Position numbers and translations under genes: made by a program. A stretch of 64,000 bases of DNA from positions 992,001-1,056,000 of the forward strand of contig SPDP01000001.1 in assembly GCA_009360345.1 (NCBI GenBank). Direction: 5' to 3'. The DNA comes from Alcaligenaceae bacterium SAGV5 (lineage in GTDB: Bacteria > Pseudomonadota > Gammaproteobacteria > Burkholderiales > Burkholderiaceae_B). Below are positions 19,446 to 30,142 of the stretch, piece by piece; position 1 is the stretch's first letter; each line of letters starts with the position of its first letter. Below the pieces are notes generated by a model. It saw only the letters and a list, made by a program, of their open reading frames with translations, was not told where the DNA came from and searched no databases.

Positions 19446-21509
19446 TCAGGCGGCCGGCGGAGAATCGGGAATGTTCGCGAGGTCGGCTTTCCAGACCACC
19501 TCTTCGGAATCGCTGGGGGCGCGCCAGTCGCCGCGGGGCGACAGTGATCCGCCCGAGCCGACCTTGGGCGCATTGGGCACGCACGAACGCTTGAACTGGC
19601 TGGTCTTGAAGAAGCGGTGCACGAAGATGCCCAGGTTGCGCTTGATGGCGGCCAGTTCGTACTGGTTGCGCGGCACGTGCGCCTCCTCGGGCCAGTCGCC
19701 GCGCTCGCGGTCCTGCCAGGCGGCCAGCGCCAGGAAGGCGACCTTCGAAGGCGCGAAGCCGTAGCGCAGGATGTAGTACAGGTTGAAGTCCTGCAGCTCG
19801 TAGGGTCCGATGAACTGCTCGGTCCGCTGCGCGGGCGCGCCGTCGGCCTTGCCCGGCACCAGTTCGGGACTGATCTCGGTGCCCAGGATGTCCAGCAGCA
19901 CCTGGCTGCCGTCGCCGCCCACCGCGCCCGTCTCGGCCACCCAGCGCACCAGGTGGGTGATCAGGGTCTTGGGCACGCTGGCATTGACGCTGTAGTGCGA
20001 CATGTGGTCGCCCACGCCATAGGTGCACCAGCCCAGCGCGAGCTCGCTCAGGTCGCCGGTGCCGATCACGATGGCGTTGTGGAAATTGGCCAGCCGGAAC
20101 AGGTGGCTGGTGCGCTCGCCCGCCTGCACGTTCTCGAAAGTGATGTCGTAGACCTCCTGGCCCGAGGCGTACGGATGCCCGATGTCCTGGAGCATCTGCG
20201 CGCAACTGGGCCGGATGTCGATCTCCATCGCGGTGCAGCCGACCACGCGCATCAGCGCGCGCGCCTGCTGCAAGGTGCGGCCGCTGGTGGCGAAGCCCGG
20301 CATGGTCACGCCGATGATGTTCGCGCGCGGCAGGTTCAGGCGGTCCATGGCCTTGGCGCAGACCAGCAGCGCATGGGTCGAGTCCAGCCCCCCGGACACG
20401 CCGATCACCACCTTGTCCATGCCGATGGCCGACAGCCGCTGCACCAGCGCCTGGACCTGGATGTTGTAGACCTCGCCGCAGCGTTCGTCGCGGCGGCGGC
20501 GATCGGCCGGGACGTAGGGGAAGCGCTCGACCCGGCGACGCAGCGCCAGGGGCCCGTCCACGGCCAGGCCGACCTCGAAGGAAACCGTCTGGAACCGTTC
20601 GACCTCGGCCTTGTGGCGCAGCACCGACTGGCCGAACGTGGTCTGCCGCATGCGCTCGTGCGACAGGCGTTCCAGATCGACATCGGCCAGGATGAGGTGC
20701 GAGTCGTCCAGGAAACGGCCGGACTCGGCCAGCAGCTCGCCGTTCTCGTAGATGATGGACTGGCCGTCCCAGGCCAGGTCGGTGGACGATTCGCCCCGCC
20801 CCGCCGAGGTGTACAGGTAGGCCGCCAGGCAGCGCGCCGACTGCTGGCTGACCAGTTGGTGGCGGTATCCCGACTTGCCGACCACGATGTTCGACGCGGA
20901 AAGGTTCACCAGCACGCTGGCTCCAGCCAGCGCCGCGAAGGACGACGGCGGGATCGGCACCCACACGTCCTCGCAGATCTCGACATGGAAGCGCAGCCCC
21001 GGCACGTCGGCCGCCTCGAACAATTGGGCCGCCCCGAAGGGCGCCCGCTGTCCGGCCAGCTCGACATGGGAGGCGGCCGCGCAGTCGCCGGAGGTGAACT
21101 GGCGCGCTTCGTAGAACTCGCCGTAGTTGGGCAGGTAGGTCTTGGGCACGACGCCCAGGATCCGCCCCCGCGCCACCACCACCGCGCAATTGAACAGGGA
21201 ATGGTTCACCCTCAGCGGCAGCCCCACGATCAACGCGGCGGGCAACGAGGCGGATCCGGCCACGATGTCGCCCAGCGCCCGTTCGCAGGCCTCCAGCAAC
21301 GCCCCCTGGTGGAACAGGTCGTCGCAGGTATAGGCGGAAATGCCCAGCTCGGGAAACGCCACCAGCGCCGCCCCCTGCGCGACCGCCTGCCGCGCCAGGT
21401 CCAGCGTCTGCGCCGCGTTGAACGCGGGGTCGGCCACCCGGCAGCGGGGCACGCCCACGGCCACCCGCGCGAACCGGTGCGCGTAGAGGTTGAAGAAATT
21501 GCCTTTCAT
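19446..21509 (-). CDS. nadE: Glutamine-dependent NAD+ synthetase
   Basis: Makes NAD from nicotinate adenine dinucleotide, ATP and glutamine. 687 residues, the long two-domain type. The N-terminal nitrilase-like glutaminase shows Glu (FPELGISAY), Lys ([14 protein letters not shown]) and Cys ([10 protein letters not shown]). The C-terminal synthetase has the P-loop [16 protein letters not shown] and the late [16 protein letters not shown]. The ATG at MKGNFFNLY matches the family start. The frame stays open far upstream through the acyltransferase gene, but that sequence is not NadE-like. It is followed by glnB after 78 bases, linking NAD and nitrogen genes. Confidence 0.97.
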   Translation of the reverse strand: MKGNFFNLYAHRFARVAVGVPRCRVADPAFNAAQTLDLARQAVAQGAALVAFPELGISAYTCDDLFHQGALLEACERALGDIVAGSASLPAALIVGLPLRVNHSLFNCAVVVARGRILGVVPKTYLPNYGEFYEARQFTSGDCAAASHVELAGQRAPFGAAQLFEAADVPGLRFHVEICEDVWVPIPPSSFAALAGASVLVNLSASNIVVGKSGYRHQLVSQQSARCLAAYLYTSAGRGESSTDLAWDGQSIIYENGELLAESGRFLDDSHLILADVDLERLSHERMRQTTFGQSVLRHKAEVERFQTVSFEVGLAVDGPLALRRRVERFPYVPADRRRRDERCGEVYNIQVQALVQRLSAIGMDKVVIGVSGGLDSTHALLVCAKAMDRLNLPRANIIGVTMPGFATSGRTLQQARALMRVVGCTAMEIDIRPSCAQMLQDIGHPYASGQEVYDITFENVQAGERTSHLFRLANFHNAIVIGTGDLSELALGWCTYGVGDHMSHYSVNASVPKTLITHLVRWVAETGAVGGDGSQVLLDILGTEISPELVPGKADGAPAQRTEQFIGPYELQDFNLYYILRYGFAPSKVAFLALAAWQDRERGDWPEEAHVPRNQYELAAIKRNLGIFVHRFFKTSQFKRSCVPNAPKVGSGGSLSPRGDWRAPSDSEEVVWKADLANIPDSPPAA

Positions 21510-21580
21510 CGTGTAAGTCAGTGCCAAGGAGTAGCTCACATCATACGGCCGATGGCCCGCCGACGTCCCGCCCTGCCCGG

Positions 21581-22714
21581 TCAACCGGCCGGCGCCTTGA
21601 AGGGCGTGTGCGACTCCAGCTCGTCCAGGTACTGGTTCATGCCGCGGGTCTCGCGGTCCAGGAAATCGGCGATGGCCGCGGCGAAGCGTTCGTCGGCCAC
21701 CCAGTGCGCCGACCAGGTGGGCACCGGCAAGAGGCCGCGCGACATCTTGTGCACGCCCTGGGCGCCCCCCTCGAAATGGGCGATGCCTTGGGCGATGCAG
21801 TAGTCGATGGCCTGCAGGTAGCAGGTCTCGAAGTGCAGGCCCGGCACGAAGTCCACGCAGCCCCAGTAGCGGCCGTACAAGGTATCGCCGGCCGCCACGT
21901 TCAGCGCGCAGGCGACGGGTTCGCCCTGCCGTTCGGCCATGACCAGCAGCAGCGCCTCGGGCATGGCCGCGCGCAGCGCCTGGAAGAATGCCGGTTTCAG
22001 GTAGGGCGAGGACCAATGGTTGGCATAGGTGGCGGCATAGCAGCGATAGAAGAAAGCCAGGTCGCCGGCGGAAATGGCCCCGCCGCGCAGGTGCCGGAAG
22101 CGTATCCCCGCCTGCTCGACCTTCTTGCGGTCCTGGCGGATCTTCTTGCGCTTGTCGTGGTTCATCGCGCCCAGGAAGGCGTCGAAATTGGCGTAGCCGT
22201 CGTTGCGCCAGTGGAACTGGACCCCCTCGCGCAGCATGTAGCCCGCCTCGCGCAGCGCCCGCAGGTCCTCGTCGCGGGGAAACAGCACATGCAGGGACGA
22301 GACGCCCGCCTGCCGCGCGACCTCGATCGCCGCGCGGGCCAGCAGCACCCGGTCCTCGTGGGCCGCCGCCAGCAGCCGCGGACCGCCCACCGGCGTGAAC
22401 GGTACCGCGCAGAGCAGCTTGGGATAGTACGGCAGGCCATGGCGCTCGAAGGCCTCCGCCCAGGCCTGGTCGAACACGTATTCGCCCCGGGAATGCGCCT
22501 TGACGTACAGCGGCATGGCGCCCACGAGCTCCCCCTGGCGCCGCAGCACGAGACAGGTGGGTTGCCAGCCCGTGCGCCGGACGGCGCAGCCGGTGGCCTG
22601 CAATCCATGCAGGTAGGCGTGGGAGACGAAAGGGTTGCCGGCGGCCAGGACATCCCAGGCGGCCGGGTCGAGGGTGCCCAGGTCGTCGATCAGTTCGACG
22701 GCGGTATCGGTCAA
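21581..22714 (-). CDS. GNAT-fold acyltransferase, FemAB-like (DUF482/PF04339 type)
   Basis: A 377-residue member of the peptidogalycan-biosynthesis/FemAB-like group (COG3146 type); enzymatic role not established. Motifs are [17 protein letters not shown] at the N-terminus, [33 protein letters not shown] and [16 protein letters not shown] near the C-terminus. The start is a TTG with GGAGG five bases upstream. This TTG overlaps the TGA of the LytTR gene (sequence TTGA), so translation is probably coupled. nadE follows after 71 bases. Confidence 0.88.
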   Translation of the reverse strand: MTDTAVELIDDLGTLDPAAWDVLAAGNPFVSHAYLHGLQATGCAVRRTGWQPTCLVLRRQGELVGAMPLYVKAHSRGEYVFDQAWAEAFERHGLPYYPKLLCAVPFTPVGGPRLLAAAHEDRVLLARAAIEVARQAGVSSLHVLFPRDEDLRALREAGYMLREGVQFHWRNDGYANFDAFLGAMNHDKRKKIRQDRKKVEQAGIRFRHLRGGAISAGDLAFFYRCYAATYANHWSSPYLKPAFFQALRAAMPEALLLVMAERQGEPVACALNVAAGDTLYGRYWGCVDFVPGLHFETCYLQAIDYCIAQGIAHFEGGAQGVHKMSRGLLPVPTWSAHWVADERFAAAIADFLDRETRGMNQYLDELESHTPFKAPAG

Positions 22715-23487
22715 ATCGCCTCCGGGGAAAAGGACGCGGCCGCCCGGCCTTCCGGCAGGCAGCGCCGCACCAGCGGCCAGCGCCGGCGCGCCACCGCGAT
22801 CCGGTCGGGCACGCCATGCAGCAGCAGTTCCCAATAGGGATCGGCATCCCCCCCGGTAAGTTCCGGGGTGACCAGGCGCGCGCCGGCGATGGCCGAGCGG
22901 GCCACCAGCGCATTGCGATGAGCCTGTATGAAGCGTTCGGGAAAAGCGCGCGACAGGTCCGCCAGCGCACGATCGGTCAGGAATTCGCCCTGGCGGGTAC
23001 GCAGGCTGACGTACTTGCCGTCGGCGCGCAGGTAGAGCACCTCGTCCACCGGTACCGCCACCGTGCCGTCGGGTCCCTGGGCCACCAGGGCGTCGGAGGT
23101 GTCTCCGGTGCCCAGCGCGCGCCGCAGCGCCTGTTCCAGGTGGTCGATGCGTATGGGCGGCACCAGCAGGTCGGCCGCATACCGTTGCCGGGCCTGGGGA
23201 AGGCTGTCGAGCGAGGGCGGGAAGAGAACCAGCCGGGGACCCGACCGTTCCCAGGCCCGGGCCAGCGCGTAACCTTGAGCGTCGGGCAGGCCCAGGTCGA
23301 GCAGCACCACCGCTGGAGCCGGCTCGGCCCGCCGCGCCTGGTCGGCGCCGACGACGGGCGGCAAGAGATGCATCGGCAGGCGCCTGGCCAACGTCCTGAG
23401 CTGCGCCGACAGGCGGCGACAGAACGCCGCGTCCCGCCCCACGACCAACACCCCGGGCGAGCCCGTTCCCGCTACAGTAACCGCCAT
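22711..23487 (-). CDS. LytTR-type response regulator with degenerate receiver
   Basis: 258 residues. The C-terminal 110 residues are a LytTR DNA-binding domain ([20 protein letters not shown], then [15 protein letters not shown]). The N-terminal domain resembles an AlgR-type receiver with Asp in [13 protein letters not shown], but the acidic pair after the first strand reads VVGRDAAF and the conserved Lys position reads LVPPI, so normal phosphorylation is doubtful. No histidine kinase gene is adjacent. The start at 23487 is 22 bases from argH on the other strand; an upstream ATG at 23511 would overlap argH and the divergent promoter. Confidence 0.88.
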   Translation of the reverse strand: MAVTVAGTGSPGVLVVGRDAAFCRRLSAQLRTLARRLPMHLLPPVVGADQARRAEPAPAVVLLDLGLPDAQGYALARAWERSGPRLVLFPPSLDSLPQARQRYAADLLVPPIRIDHLEQALRRALGTGDTSDALVAQGPDGTVAVPVDEVLYLRADGKYVSLRTRQGEFLTDRALADLSRAFPERFIQAHRNALVARSAIAGARLVTPELTGGDADPYWELLLHGVPDRIAVARRRWPLVRRCLPEGRAAASFSPEAI

Positions 23488-23496
23488 AACCCGCTT

Positions 23497-23502
23497 TATA
23501 AT
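23497..23502 (+). promoter_or_regulatory. argH -10 element close to the start codon
   Basis: A perfect TATAAT ends seven bases before the argH ATG, so transcription would begin at or next to the start codon. There is no clear TTGACA-like -35 and no ribosome site between. The same arrangement is seen at ftsK. Confidence 0.5.
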
Positions 23503-23509
23503 CCGCGCC

Positions 23510-24931
23510 ATGTCCAAATCGACCGACCCCCGCCCCCAAGACCAGTTCGCCAAGAAGGCCGAAGCCTGGTCAGCCCGGTTCTCCGAACCGGTGTCCGACC
23601 TCGTCAAACGGTACACCGCTTCGGTGGACTTCGACAAACGCCTGGCCAAGTTCGACATCCAGGGTTCGCTGGCGCATGCCGACATGCTGCACGCCGTCGG
23701 CATCCTGACCCAGCAGGACCTCGCCGACATCGGCCGCGGCATGGCCGCCATCGAGGCTGAAATCGACGCCGGCCGCTTCGAATGGCTGCTCGACCTGGAA
23801 GACGTGCACCTGAACATCGAACGCCGGCTGACCGAGCTGGTGGGCGACGCGGGCAAGCGCCTGCACACCGGCCGCTCGCGCAACGACCAGGTCGCCACCG
23901 ACATCCGGCTGTGGCTGCGCGCCGAGATCGACACGCTGGCCGACCTGCTGCGCCAGTTGCGCCACGCGCTGGCCACGCTCGCGCTCCAGCACGCCGACAC
24001 CATCCTGCCCGGCTTCACCCACCTGCAGGTCGCGCAGCCCGTCACCTTCGGCCACCACCTGCTGGCCTATGCCGAAATGTTCGGCCGCGACGCCGAGCGC
24101 CTGGCCGACTGCCGCAAGCGCGTCAACCGACTGCCGCTGGGCGCCGCCGCGCTGGCCGGCACCTCCTACCCCATCGACCGCGAACGCGTGGCCCGCACGC
24201 TGGGCTTCGACGGCGTGTGCCGCAACTCGCTGGACGCCGTGTCCGACCGCGACTTCGCGATCGAGTTCTGCGCCGCCGGCGCGCTGGTCATGACGCACAT
24301 CTCGCGCCTGTCGGAAGAGCTGGTGCTGTGGATGAGCCCGCGCGTGGGCTTCATCGACCTGGCCGACCGCTTCTGCACTGGCAGTTCCATCATGCCGCAG
24401 AAGAAGAACCCCGACGTGCCGGAACTGGCGCGGGGCAAGACCGGCCGCGTCAACGGCCACCTGGTGGCGCTGCTGACCCTGATGAAAGGGCAGCCCCTGG
24501 CCTACAACAAGGACAACCAGGAAGACAAGGAAGGCCTGTTCGACACCGCCGATACCGTGCGCGACACGCTGCGCATTTTCATCGACATGGCCGGCGGCAT
24601 CCAGGTCAAGCCCGAGGCCATGCGCGCCGCCGCGCTGCAAGGCTTCTCCACCGCCACCGACCTGGCCGACTACCTGGTCAAGAAGGGCGTGCCCTTCCGC
24701 GACGCGCACGAAGCGGTGGCGCTGGCCGTGCGCGCCTGCGTGGAGCGCGGCTGCGACCTGGCCGACCTGTCGGTGGACGAGCTGCGCGTCTTCCACCCGC
24801 TGGTGGGCGAGGACATCCACGCGGTGCTGACGCTGGAAGGCTCGGTGGCATCGCGCTCGCACATCGGCGGCACCGCCCCGGCGCGCGTGCGCGAGGAAGC
24901 GCAGCGCGTGCTGGACGACACGCGCGGCTGA
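23510..24931 (+). CDS. argH: Argininosuccinate lyase
   Basis: The last step of arginine synthesis, splitting argininosuccinate into arginine and fumarate. 473 residues. The fumarase/ASL signature [12 protein letters not shown] is at 291-302, and the early substrate motif [13 protein letters not shown] is intact, as is the [10 protein letters not shown] segment with its catalytic His. The N-terminus is a few residues longer than in E. coli. It is transcribed away from the LytTR gene and converges on the Tad locus. Confidence 0.98.
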   Translation: MSKSTDPRPQDQFAKKAEAWSARFSEPVSDLVKRYTASVDFDKRLAKFDIQGSLAHADMLHAVGILTQQDLADIGRGMAAIEAEIDAGRFEWLLDLEDVHLNIERRLTELVGDAGKRLHTGRSRNDQVATDIRLWLRAEIDTLADLLRQLRHALATLALQHADTILPGFTHLQVAQPVTFGHHLLAYAEMFGRDAERLADCRKRVNRLPLGAAALAGTSYPIDRERVARTLGFDGVCRNSLDAVSDRDFAIEFCAAGALVMTHISRLSEELVLWMSPRVGFIDLADRFCTGSSIMPQKKNPDVPELARGKTGRVNGHLVALLTLMKGQPLAYNKDNQEDKEGLFDTADTVRDTLRIFIDMAGGIQVKPEAMRAAALQGFSTATDLADYLVKKGVPFRDAHEAVALAVRACVERGCDLADLSVDELRVFHPLVGEDIHAVLTLEGSVASRSHIGGTAPARVREEAQRVLDDTRG

Positions 24932-24964
24932 TGCCCGCGGGGTGCGGCCGGCGCCGCACCCGCC

Positions 24965-25294
24965 TCATGCGCCGGACCGCTTTCGCGCCGATGCGCGGCG
25001 CCGGCTGACTCGTCTCCCTTCTGTCCACCCCAGCCTCGCGGCTTCCCCGGCCGCCAGTTCCAGCACGCCCCAGGCGCGCCAGCAGCAGGCCGCCCGCCCC
25101 GGGCGCAATGCCGGCACGATGCGCAGCACCCTGCCCCGCCTGTCCACGAAAACGACATCGATGGGCCAGGACATGCCCACGGTGTGTATGGCCCGGCAGG
25201 GCACGATCCACAGGCCGTCGCCCGGCCCGGGCGGCGCGTGCCCCAACCCTCCCCGCAGCCGGTCCGGCCAGGCGGTCGCGCGGCGCCAGCCCAT
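24965..25294 (-). CDS. DUF192 family protein at the end of the Tad operon
   Basis: 109 residues with the DUF192 (COG1430) core RAIHTVGMSWPIDVVFVD and later RVLRIVPALRPGRAA. Function is unknown; the family is often next to Tad genes in related bacteria. It starts 4 bases after tadC ends, so it is cotranscribed. The C-terminal 20 residues are unusually basic. There is no signal peptide. Confidence 0.82.
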   Translation of the reverse strand: MGWRRATAWPDRLRGGLGHAPPGPGDGLWIVPCRAIHTVGMSWPIDVVFVDRRGRVLRIVPALRPGRAACCWRAWGVLELAAGEAARLGWTEGRRVSRRRASARKRSGA

Positions 25295-25298
25295 GCCG

Positions 25299-26168
25299 CT
25301 ACCAGCCCGGATCCATGAGCTTGACCGCGATCGGGAAGCCGATGACGACGAAGGAACATGGGAAGATGCAGGCGATCAGGGGCAGCAGCATCTTGACCGG
25401 CGCCTCCAGCGCCAGCCGCTCGGCACGCAGGAAGCGTTCGGCACGGCGCTGGTCGGACTGCGCGCGCAGGATCGGGGCGAGATTCATGCCCAGCGCGTCG
25501 GCCTGGGCCAGCGTGCCGGCCCAGGCGCGGATCTCGGGAATCTCCAGGCGTTCGGCCATGTCCTTGAGCGCGCGCGTGCGGGGCACGCCTGTGCGCACGT
25601 CGCCCAGGACCCGGCGCAGCTCGTCGCGCAGCGGCCCGGGCGGCCCCTTCCGGACCGCCTGCTGCAAGGCCGCGCCCACGTGCAAGCCGGCTTCGACACA
25701 CAAGGTCGTCATATCCAGCACGAACGGCAGTGCCCGCAGGATCTCCCGCCGCCTGCTGCGCACCCGGTCGCGCAGCCAAAGGCGCGGATAGGCCGCCCCC
25801 GCCACCGCGCCGGCCGCGCTCCACGCGACCAAGGCTGGCATCCCGCTCCACGGCGCCGCCAGCAGGGCGGCGGCGAATCCGCCGGCGCAGGCGCACAATA
25901 CCTGCGCTCCCAGGATGTGGACAGGCGCGAGACCGTGGCGCAGCCCGGCCTGGACCAGCAGGAACTCGATACGGCGCCGGCGCTGCCATGACAGCCACGG
26001 CCGGCCGTAGTGGGCCGCCGCCGAGACCAGGGGCCAGGCCAACCGGAAGGCGCGCGGCGGCGCCTCCGCCGTCCGGTCCGGCAAGGCTGGCGGATCGATG
26101 AGCAACAGGCAGAGCAGGGCCGCGAACGCCGCCGCGGCCAGGCCGATCAGCAGTACCGTCATGTCCAC
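25299..26168 (-). CDS. tadC: Tad pilus inner-membrane platform protein TadC
   Basis: 289 residues of the T2SF/GspF-like family: N-terminal anchor (about 4-25), middle membrane segments near 85-130, the cytoplasmic domain with LPFVLDMTTLCVEAGLHVGA and AWAGTLAQADALGMNLAPIL, and a C-terminal membrane segment. Pairs with TadB as the platform on which the TadA ATPase assembles the Flp pilus. The ATG at 26168 (MDMTVLL) or the one two codons later are both possible. Confidence 0.93.
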   Translation of the reverse strand: MDMTVLLIGLAAAAFAALLCLLLIDPPALPDRTAEAPPRAFRLAWPLVSAAAHYGRPWLSWQRRRRIEFLLVQAGLRHGLAPVHILGAQVLCACAGGFAAALLAAPWSGMPALVAWSAAGAVAGAAYPRLWLRDRVRSRRREILRALPFVLDMTTLCVEAGLHVGAALQQAVRKGPPGPLRDELRRVLGDVRTGVPRTRALKDMAERLEIPEIRAWAGTLAQADALGMNLAPILRAQSDQRRAERFLRAERLALEAPVKMLLPLIACIFPCSFVVIGFPIAVKLMDPGW

Positions 26169-26175
26169 TCGCGCT

Positions 26176-27036
26176 TCATATGTCGATCCGGACGATGCGG
26201 GCGATCATCCACAGCCCCAGGATGTCGAGCGCCGCGACCAGCGCCAGCACGGCCCATCCCTCCGGCGTCGTCCAGAGGCGCTCCATCGCCTCGGGCTCCA
26301 GGCGGTGCAACACCCCCAGCAGCAACCACGGCAGGATGCCCACCACCCGGGCCTGCAACCGGCCCTGGGCCGTCAGCGCCCGTATCCGTCCTTCCATGTG
26401 CAGCCGCGCCCGCACGGTCGCGCCGATCCGCTCCAGGGTCTCGGCCAGGTTGCCGCCGGTGTCGGTGGCGATCCGCAGCGCCGAGGCGACCAGGCCTGCG
26501 GCATCGGTAGACATGCGGGCATGCAGGTTCGCCAGCGACTGGTCCATGCCCACGCCGAAGCGCTGCTCGCGCATCAGCAGCGTGAACTCCTGGGCCAGCG
26601 GCGCCTCGGCCTCGGCCGCGATCTGGCGCAGTCCCGCCTGCAGGCTGGCGCCGGCGCGCAAGGCGCTTGCCAGGGCCAGCAGCGCGTCGGGCAATTGCGC
26701 ATCGAACCGCCGCAGGCGGCGCGCGCGCAGATGGCGGATGGCCAGGCGGGGCAGCCAGGCGCCGGCCGCCCCGCCGGCGGCGGCAAGGATCCAGCTTCGC
26801 GCGAACCACCCGCAAGCGGCGGCCAGGATGCCGATCAGGGCCACGTGCGCCACCCACAACTGGTTGGCATCGACGAACAGGAAGAACTCGCTCATGCGCA
26901 CCCGCGCGGTTTCGGTGAACACCGCCCGATAGCGCGCGAGGCTGTCGCGCATCCATCCACAGGCCAGCCAGACCAACAGCGATACGCAGGCCAGCACCGC
27001 GCAGACGATGATCCCGTCGATGGCCCCTGGACTCAT
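26176..27036 (-). CDS. tadB: Tad pilus inner-membrane platform protein TadB
   Basis: 286 residues, with T2SF motifs LPDALLALASALRAGASLQA and TDTGGNLAETLERIGATVRA, an N-terminal anchor (about 7-27) and membrane pairs near 68-90 and at the C-terminus. GGAGG precedes the ATG, and the ATG overlaps the tadA stop as ATGA, so translation is coupled. Confidence 0.93.
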   Translation of the reverse strand: MSPGAIDGIIVCAVLACVSLLVWLACGWMRDSLARYRAVFTETARVRMSEFFLFVDANQLWVAHVALIGILAAACGWFARSWILAAAGGAAGAWLPRLAIRHLRARRLRRFDAQLPDALLALASALRAGASLQAGLRQIAAEAEAPLAQEFTLLMREQRFGVGMDQSLANLHARMSTDAAGLVASALRIATDTGGNLAETLERIGATVRARLHMEGRIRALTAQGRLQARVVGILPWLLLGVLHRLEPEAMERLWTTPEGWAVLALVAALDILGLWMIARIVRIDI

Positions 27037-28727
27037 GCCGGCCTCCGGGGCCGGTCCGGCGCCGGCGTGCGCGCGCAGAACCATTGCGGCAAGACGGCGA
27101 CGCCCTCGGCTCGCCATTCGTCGAGGAAACTGGGCATGAGTTCGCAACCCCGGAAGTACCCGGTGCCATCGGACGGCCCCGCATCCGGGCGCTCGAAGCG
27201 GAACAGCTCCTGCAACTGGATGCGGCCGCTTTCGATGCCGCTGATCTCGACGATGGCGGTTACCCGCCGCTGCCCGGCCGCGCTGCGGCTCTGCTGGACC
27301 ACGATGTCGATCGCCGAGGCGATCTGCTCGCGTATGGCGCCCAGCGGAAGGTCCATGCCCGCCATCAACACCATGGTCTCCAGACGCGACATCGCATCGC
27401 GGGGCGTATTGGCATGGAGCGTGGTCAGCGAACCCTCGTGGCCGGTATTCATCGCCTGCAGCATGTCCAGCGCCTCGGCGCCCCGGCACTCGCCCACCAC
27501 GATGCGGTCCGGCCGCATGCGCAACGCATTGCGCACCAGATCGCGGATGGAGACCGCGCCGCGGCCTTCCAGGTTGGCCGGCCGCGCCTCCAGCGCGACC
27601 AGGTGTTCGTGCGCCAGGCGCAGCTCGGCGGCGTCCTCGATCGTGATGACGCGCTCGGCCGGCGGGATGAAATTCGACAGGATATTGAGCAGCGTCGTCT
27701 TGCCCGAACCGGTCCCTCCTGAAACGACGACGTTCTTGCGCCGCTCCACGCACAGCCGCAGGAATCCCGCCATGTGCGTATCCAGCGCCCCACCGTCCAC
27801 CAGGTCCGCCATCCGCAGGCGGCGCGCGGGAAACTTGCGTATGGTCAGCGCCGGCCCCTTCAACGCCAGCGGCGCAATGATCGCATTCACCCGCGACCCG
27901 TCGCGCAGCCGGGCGTCGACCATGGGAGAACTCTCGTCGATGCGGCGGCCCAGCGGCGAGACGATGCGTTCGATCACCCCCAGAACGGATTGATCGCTGC
28001 TGAACACCGCCGGGTGCCGGCTCAGCACGCCTCCCTGTTCGACATAGAGTTCATCGTGCCGGTTGACCATGATTTCGGAGATGTCCGGGTCGGCCAGCAA
28101 GGATTCCAGCGGCCCCAGGCCGACCGCCTCGTCCACGACCTGCCGGCGCAGCGCGCCGCGATCCAGGCCGGCGGGGATTTCCGCATCGGCGTCCAGCACC
28201 AGCGCCTCCAGCAGGCGGTCGGCCTCCTGCCGCAGCGCCGCGTCACTCATGGCGGACACATCCCGGCGACGCAGATCCAGGGCCTCCAGCAGGCGCGCAT
28301 GCAACCGGCGCCGCCATTCGACCATCGCCGCCTCGTGGGTCCGGGCGGCCAGGGACCGCGCATCCGGCACGGCCATCATGCCCACCGACGCGGGCGCCGA
28401 GGGGCCGCCTGGACGCGAAGCCTCCGTCCCTGGCGCGGCGGCGGGCCGCACGCGCAGCATCACGGCGCCGACGGCGATCTCGTCCTCCGGCAGCAGCGGT
28501 CCGTATTGCAGGATGCGGCGGCCGTTGACCAGGGTGCCGCCCAGCGAGCCCAAGTCCTCCACGAACACGCCTTCGGTCCGCTGATCCAGCCGGGCATGCC
28601 GGCGCGCGACCCGCCAGTGGCGCAGGCGGATCTCGCATCCGTCTCCCCGCCCGATCACCGCCGGGGCCGCCACGCTCAGCGACGTCCCGCGGTCGCCGTC
28701 GGTCAGAATCTCCACGTCCAGCATCAT
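27033..28727 (-). CDS. tadA: Tad secretion ATPase TadA/CpaF with N-terminal FHA domain
   Basis: 564 residues. Residues about 10-90 are an FHA domain (VIGRGDGCEIRLRHWRVARR, then EDLGSLGGTLVNGR); the usual SRRH reads ARRH and the NGT reads GGT, so phosphothreonine binding may be altered. The rest is the hexameric ATPase: Walker A SGGTGSGKTTLLN, Asp box ITIEDAAELRL, Walker B RPDRIVVGECRGAEALDM and His box GSLTTLHANTP. It powers Flp pilus extension. The first ATG at 28727 is two bases from GGAG; the second, one codon on, is better spaced. It overlaps the secretin gene stop. Confidence 0.95.
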   Translation of the reverse strand: MMLDVEILTDGDRGTSLSVAAPAVIGRGDGCEIRLRHWRVARRHARLDQRTEGVFVEDLGSLGGTLVNGRRILQYGPLLPEDEIAVGAVMLRVRPAAAPGTEASRPGGPSAPASVGMMAVPDARSLAARTHEAAMVEWRRRLHARLLEALDLRRRDVSAMSDAALRQEADRLLEALVLDADAEIPAGLDRGALRRQVVDEAVGLGPLESLLADPDISEIMVNRHDELYVEQGGVLSRHPAVFSSDQSVLGVIERIVSPLGRRIDESSPMVDARLRDGSRVNAIIAPLALKGPALTIRKFPARRLRMADLVDGGALDTHMAGFLRLCVERRKNVVVSGGTGSGKTTLLNILSNFIPPAERVITIEDAAELRLAHEHLVALEARPANLEGRGAVSIRDLVRNALRMRPDRIVVGECRGAEALDMLQAMNTGHEGSLTTLHANTPRDAMSRLETMVLMAGMDLPLGAIREQIASAIDIVVQQSRSAAGQRRVTAIVEISGIESGRIQLQELFRFERPDAGPSDGTGYFRGCELMPSFLDEWRAEGVAVLPQWFCARTPAPDRPRRPA

Positions 28728-30142
28728 CGCTCCATGAAAGATACGTCGGGCCGCACGGGCACGTTCAATCGCTCCGGCCCGAAGGTGTCGTCCAGCACCC
28801 GCCGCCCACGATCGATGCGCTCCCGCAGATCGGGATTGCGCTGCGTGACGACGGTCGGGGTGACAAAGATGGCCAGTTCGGTCTCGCGCCGCTGGAATCT
28901 CCTGGACCCGAACAAGGGTCCCAGGATGGGCAGGCTGGACAGGCCGGGCAGGCCGTCCAGGTCCAGTGACTGCTCGCGCGACAGAAAGCCGCTCAGGACC
29001 AGCGTCTCGCCCGAGCGCACGTTGAACTCCGTGGCGGTCCTGCGCACCTTGAGCGCGGGACCGCCCGCGGCCACCACGGAAGGATCCACGGCGCTGACCT
29101 CGACGTCGATGACGGACCGCACCGTACCGCCGGCATCGACCCGGGGCGCGATCTGCAGGGTCACGCCATAGGGTTTGAAGGTCGTGTTCGACGCACCGTT
29201 CCTGTCCACCGTCGCATACGGCACCTCCCCGCCGGCCAGGAAGCGCGCGGTGGAGCCGCTGCGCGCCGACAGTTGCGGCTGGGCCAGGATGACCGCCTCG
29301 CCGCTCTGGGCCATGGCCTGTATGCGCGCGGACAGCATGGCGTTCACGCCCAGATACCCCGCCGGTGATAGGGCCGGAAATGGCAGCGCAATGGGGCCGC
29401 CTCCGGGCCGTTGCGCGGCGTCTCCGGCGGCCGCCCGCAGGGGCCGCCCCACCGCGGCGTCCCACGCCAGCCCCGCGTTCAGGCCGCCCGTGCTGGCGCC
29501 ATCCCAGCGCACGCCCAGTTCGCGCAGCCGCGAGCGCGGCATCTCGACCACCTGGACGTCCATCATCACCATGCGTTCCCAGCCGAGCTGCCCGGTAAAA
29601 TCGACGACCTGCGGATAGCGGCGGGCCAACAGCGCGATACGCGCCTGGTCCGCGTCGCTCAGGTCATCCCCCTCGACGATGACCTTGTCGCCAACGACGC
29701 GGCTGCGCACCGAGGGCATCGCGGCGAGGAAAGCCTCGATCTCGCGCTGCACCCGCGAGGACTGCCCCGGCACCACGGAAATACGCATGCGCCGCATGGC
29801 GCCGTCCCGCTCCCAGATGACCAGCGAGGACGTGCCGGCCGCATTGGCGAACACCACCACCTCTCGGTCGTCGGCCGTGGCGGCGTTGATGACACGACCG
29901 TTGCCCACGGCGACCCGGCCCACGCCCGGGGCCGGAAACACCTGGGTCTCGCCGACGTACATCTCGATGTCCGGAAGATCCTGGCCGGCAGTGAAAGCCG
30001 GCGCCGATGGCGCGGCGGCCTCCTGCTCCAGCCACGCCGGCCAATCGGCGGCGGGTCCGGCTGCCGATGACGCGCCGGACAGCACGGCGAACACGACACC
30101 CGGACCGCCGCGCAAGGCCCGCCCCGCCCAGGCGAACCTCAT
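28724..30142 (-). CDS. rcpA: Tad outer-membrane secretin RcpA/CpaC
   Basis: 472 residues. A leader (about 1-27) is followed by the BON/pilus N-domain (DIEMYVGETQVF, GRVINAATADDREVVVFANA) and the secretin core, with FLAGGEVPYATVD, GVTLQIAPRVDAGG and VLSGFLSREQSLDLDGLPGL followed by LPILGPLFGSRRF. It forms the outer-membrane channel for the pilus. The start overlaps the cpaB stop (ATGA). The length is typical for CpaC. Confidence 0.94.
   Translation of the reverse strand: MRFAWAGRALRGGPGVVFAVLSGASSAAGPAADWPAWLEQEAAAPSAPAFTAGQDLPDIEMYVGETQVFPAPGVGRVAVGNGRVINAATADDREVVVFANAAGTSSLVIWERDGAMRRMRISVVPGQSSRVQREIEAFLAAMPSVRSRVVGDKVIVEGDDLSDADQARIALLARRYPQVVDFTGQLGWERMVMMDVQVVEMPRSRLRELGVRWDGASTGGLNAGLAWDAAVGRPLRAAAGDAAQRPGGGPIALPFPALSPAGYLGVNAMLSARIQAMAQSGEAVILAQPQLSARSGSTARFLAGGEVPYATVDRNGASNTTFKPYGVTLQIAPRVDAGGTVRSVIDVEVSAVDPSVVAAGGPALKVRRTATEFNVRSGETLVLSGFLSREQSLDLDGLPGLSSLPILGPLFGSRRFQRRETELAIFVTPTVVTQRNPDLRERIDRGRRVLDDTFGPERLNVPVRPDVSFMER

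Noticed and set aside
19446-22970. A single 1174-codon frame joining nadE with upstream sequence
   Set aside because: Only the part from 21509 on is NadE-like. Upstream the frame runs out of phase through the FemAB-like acyltransferase and LytTR genes and has no protein-like content.
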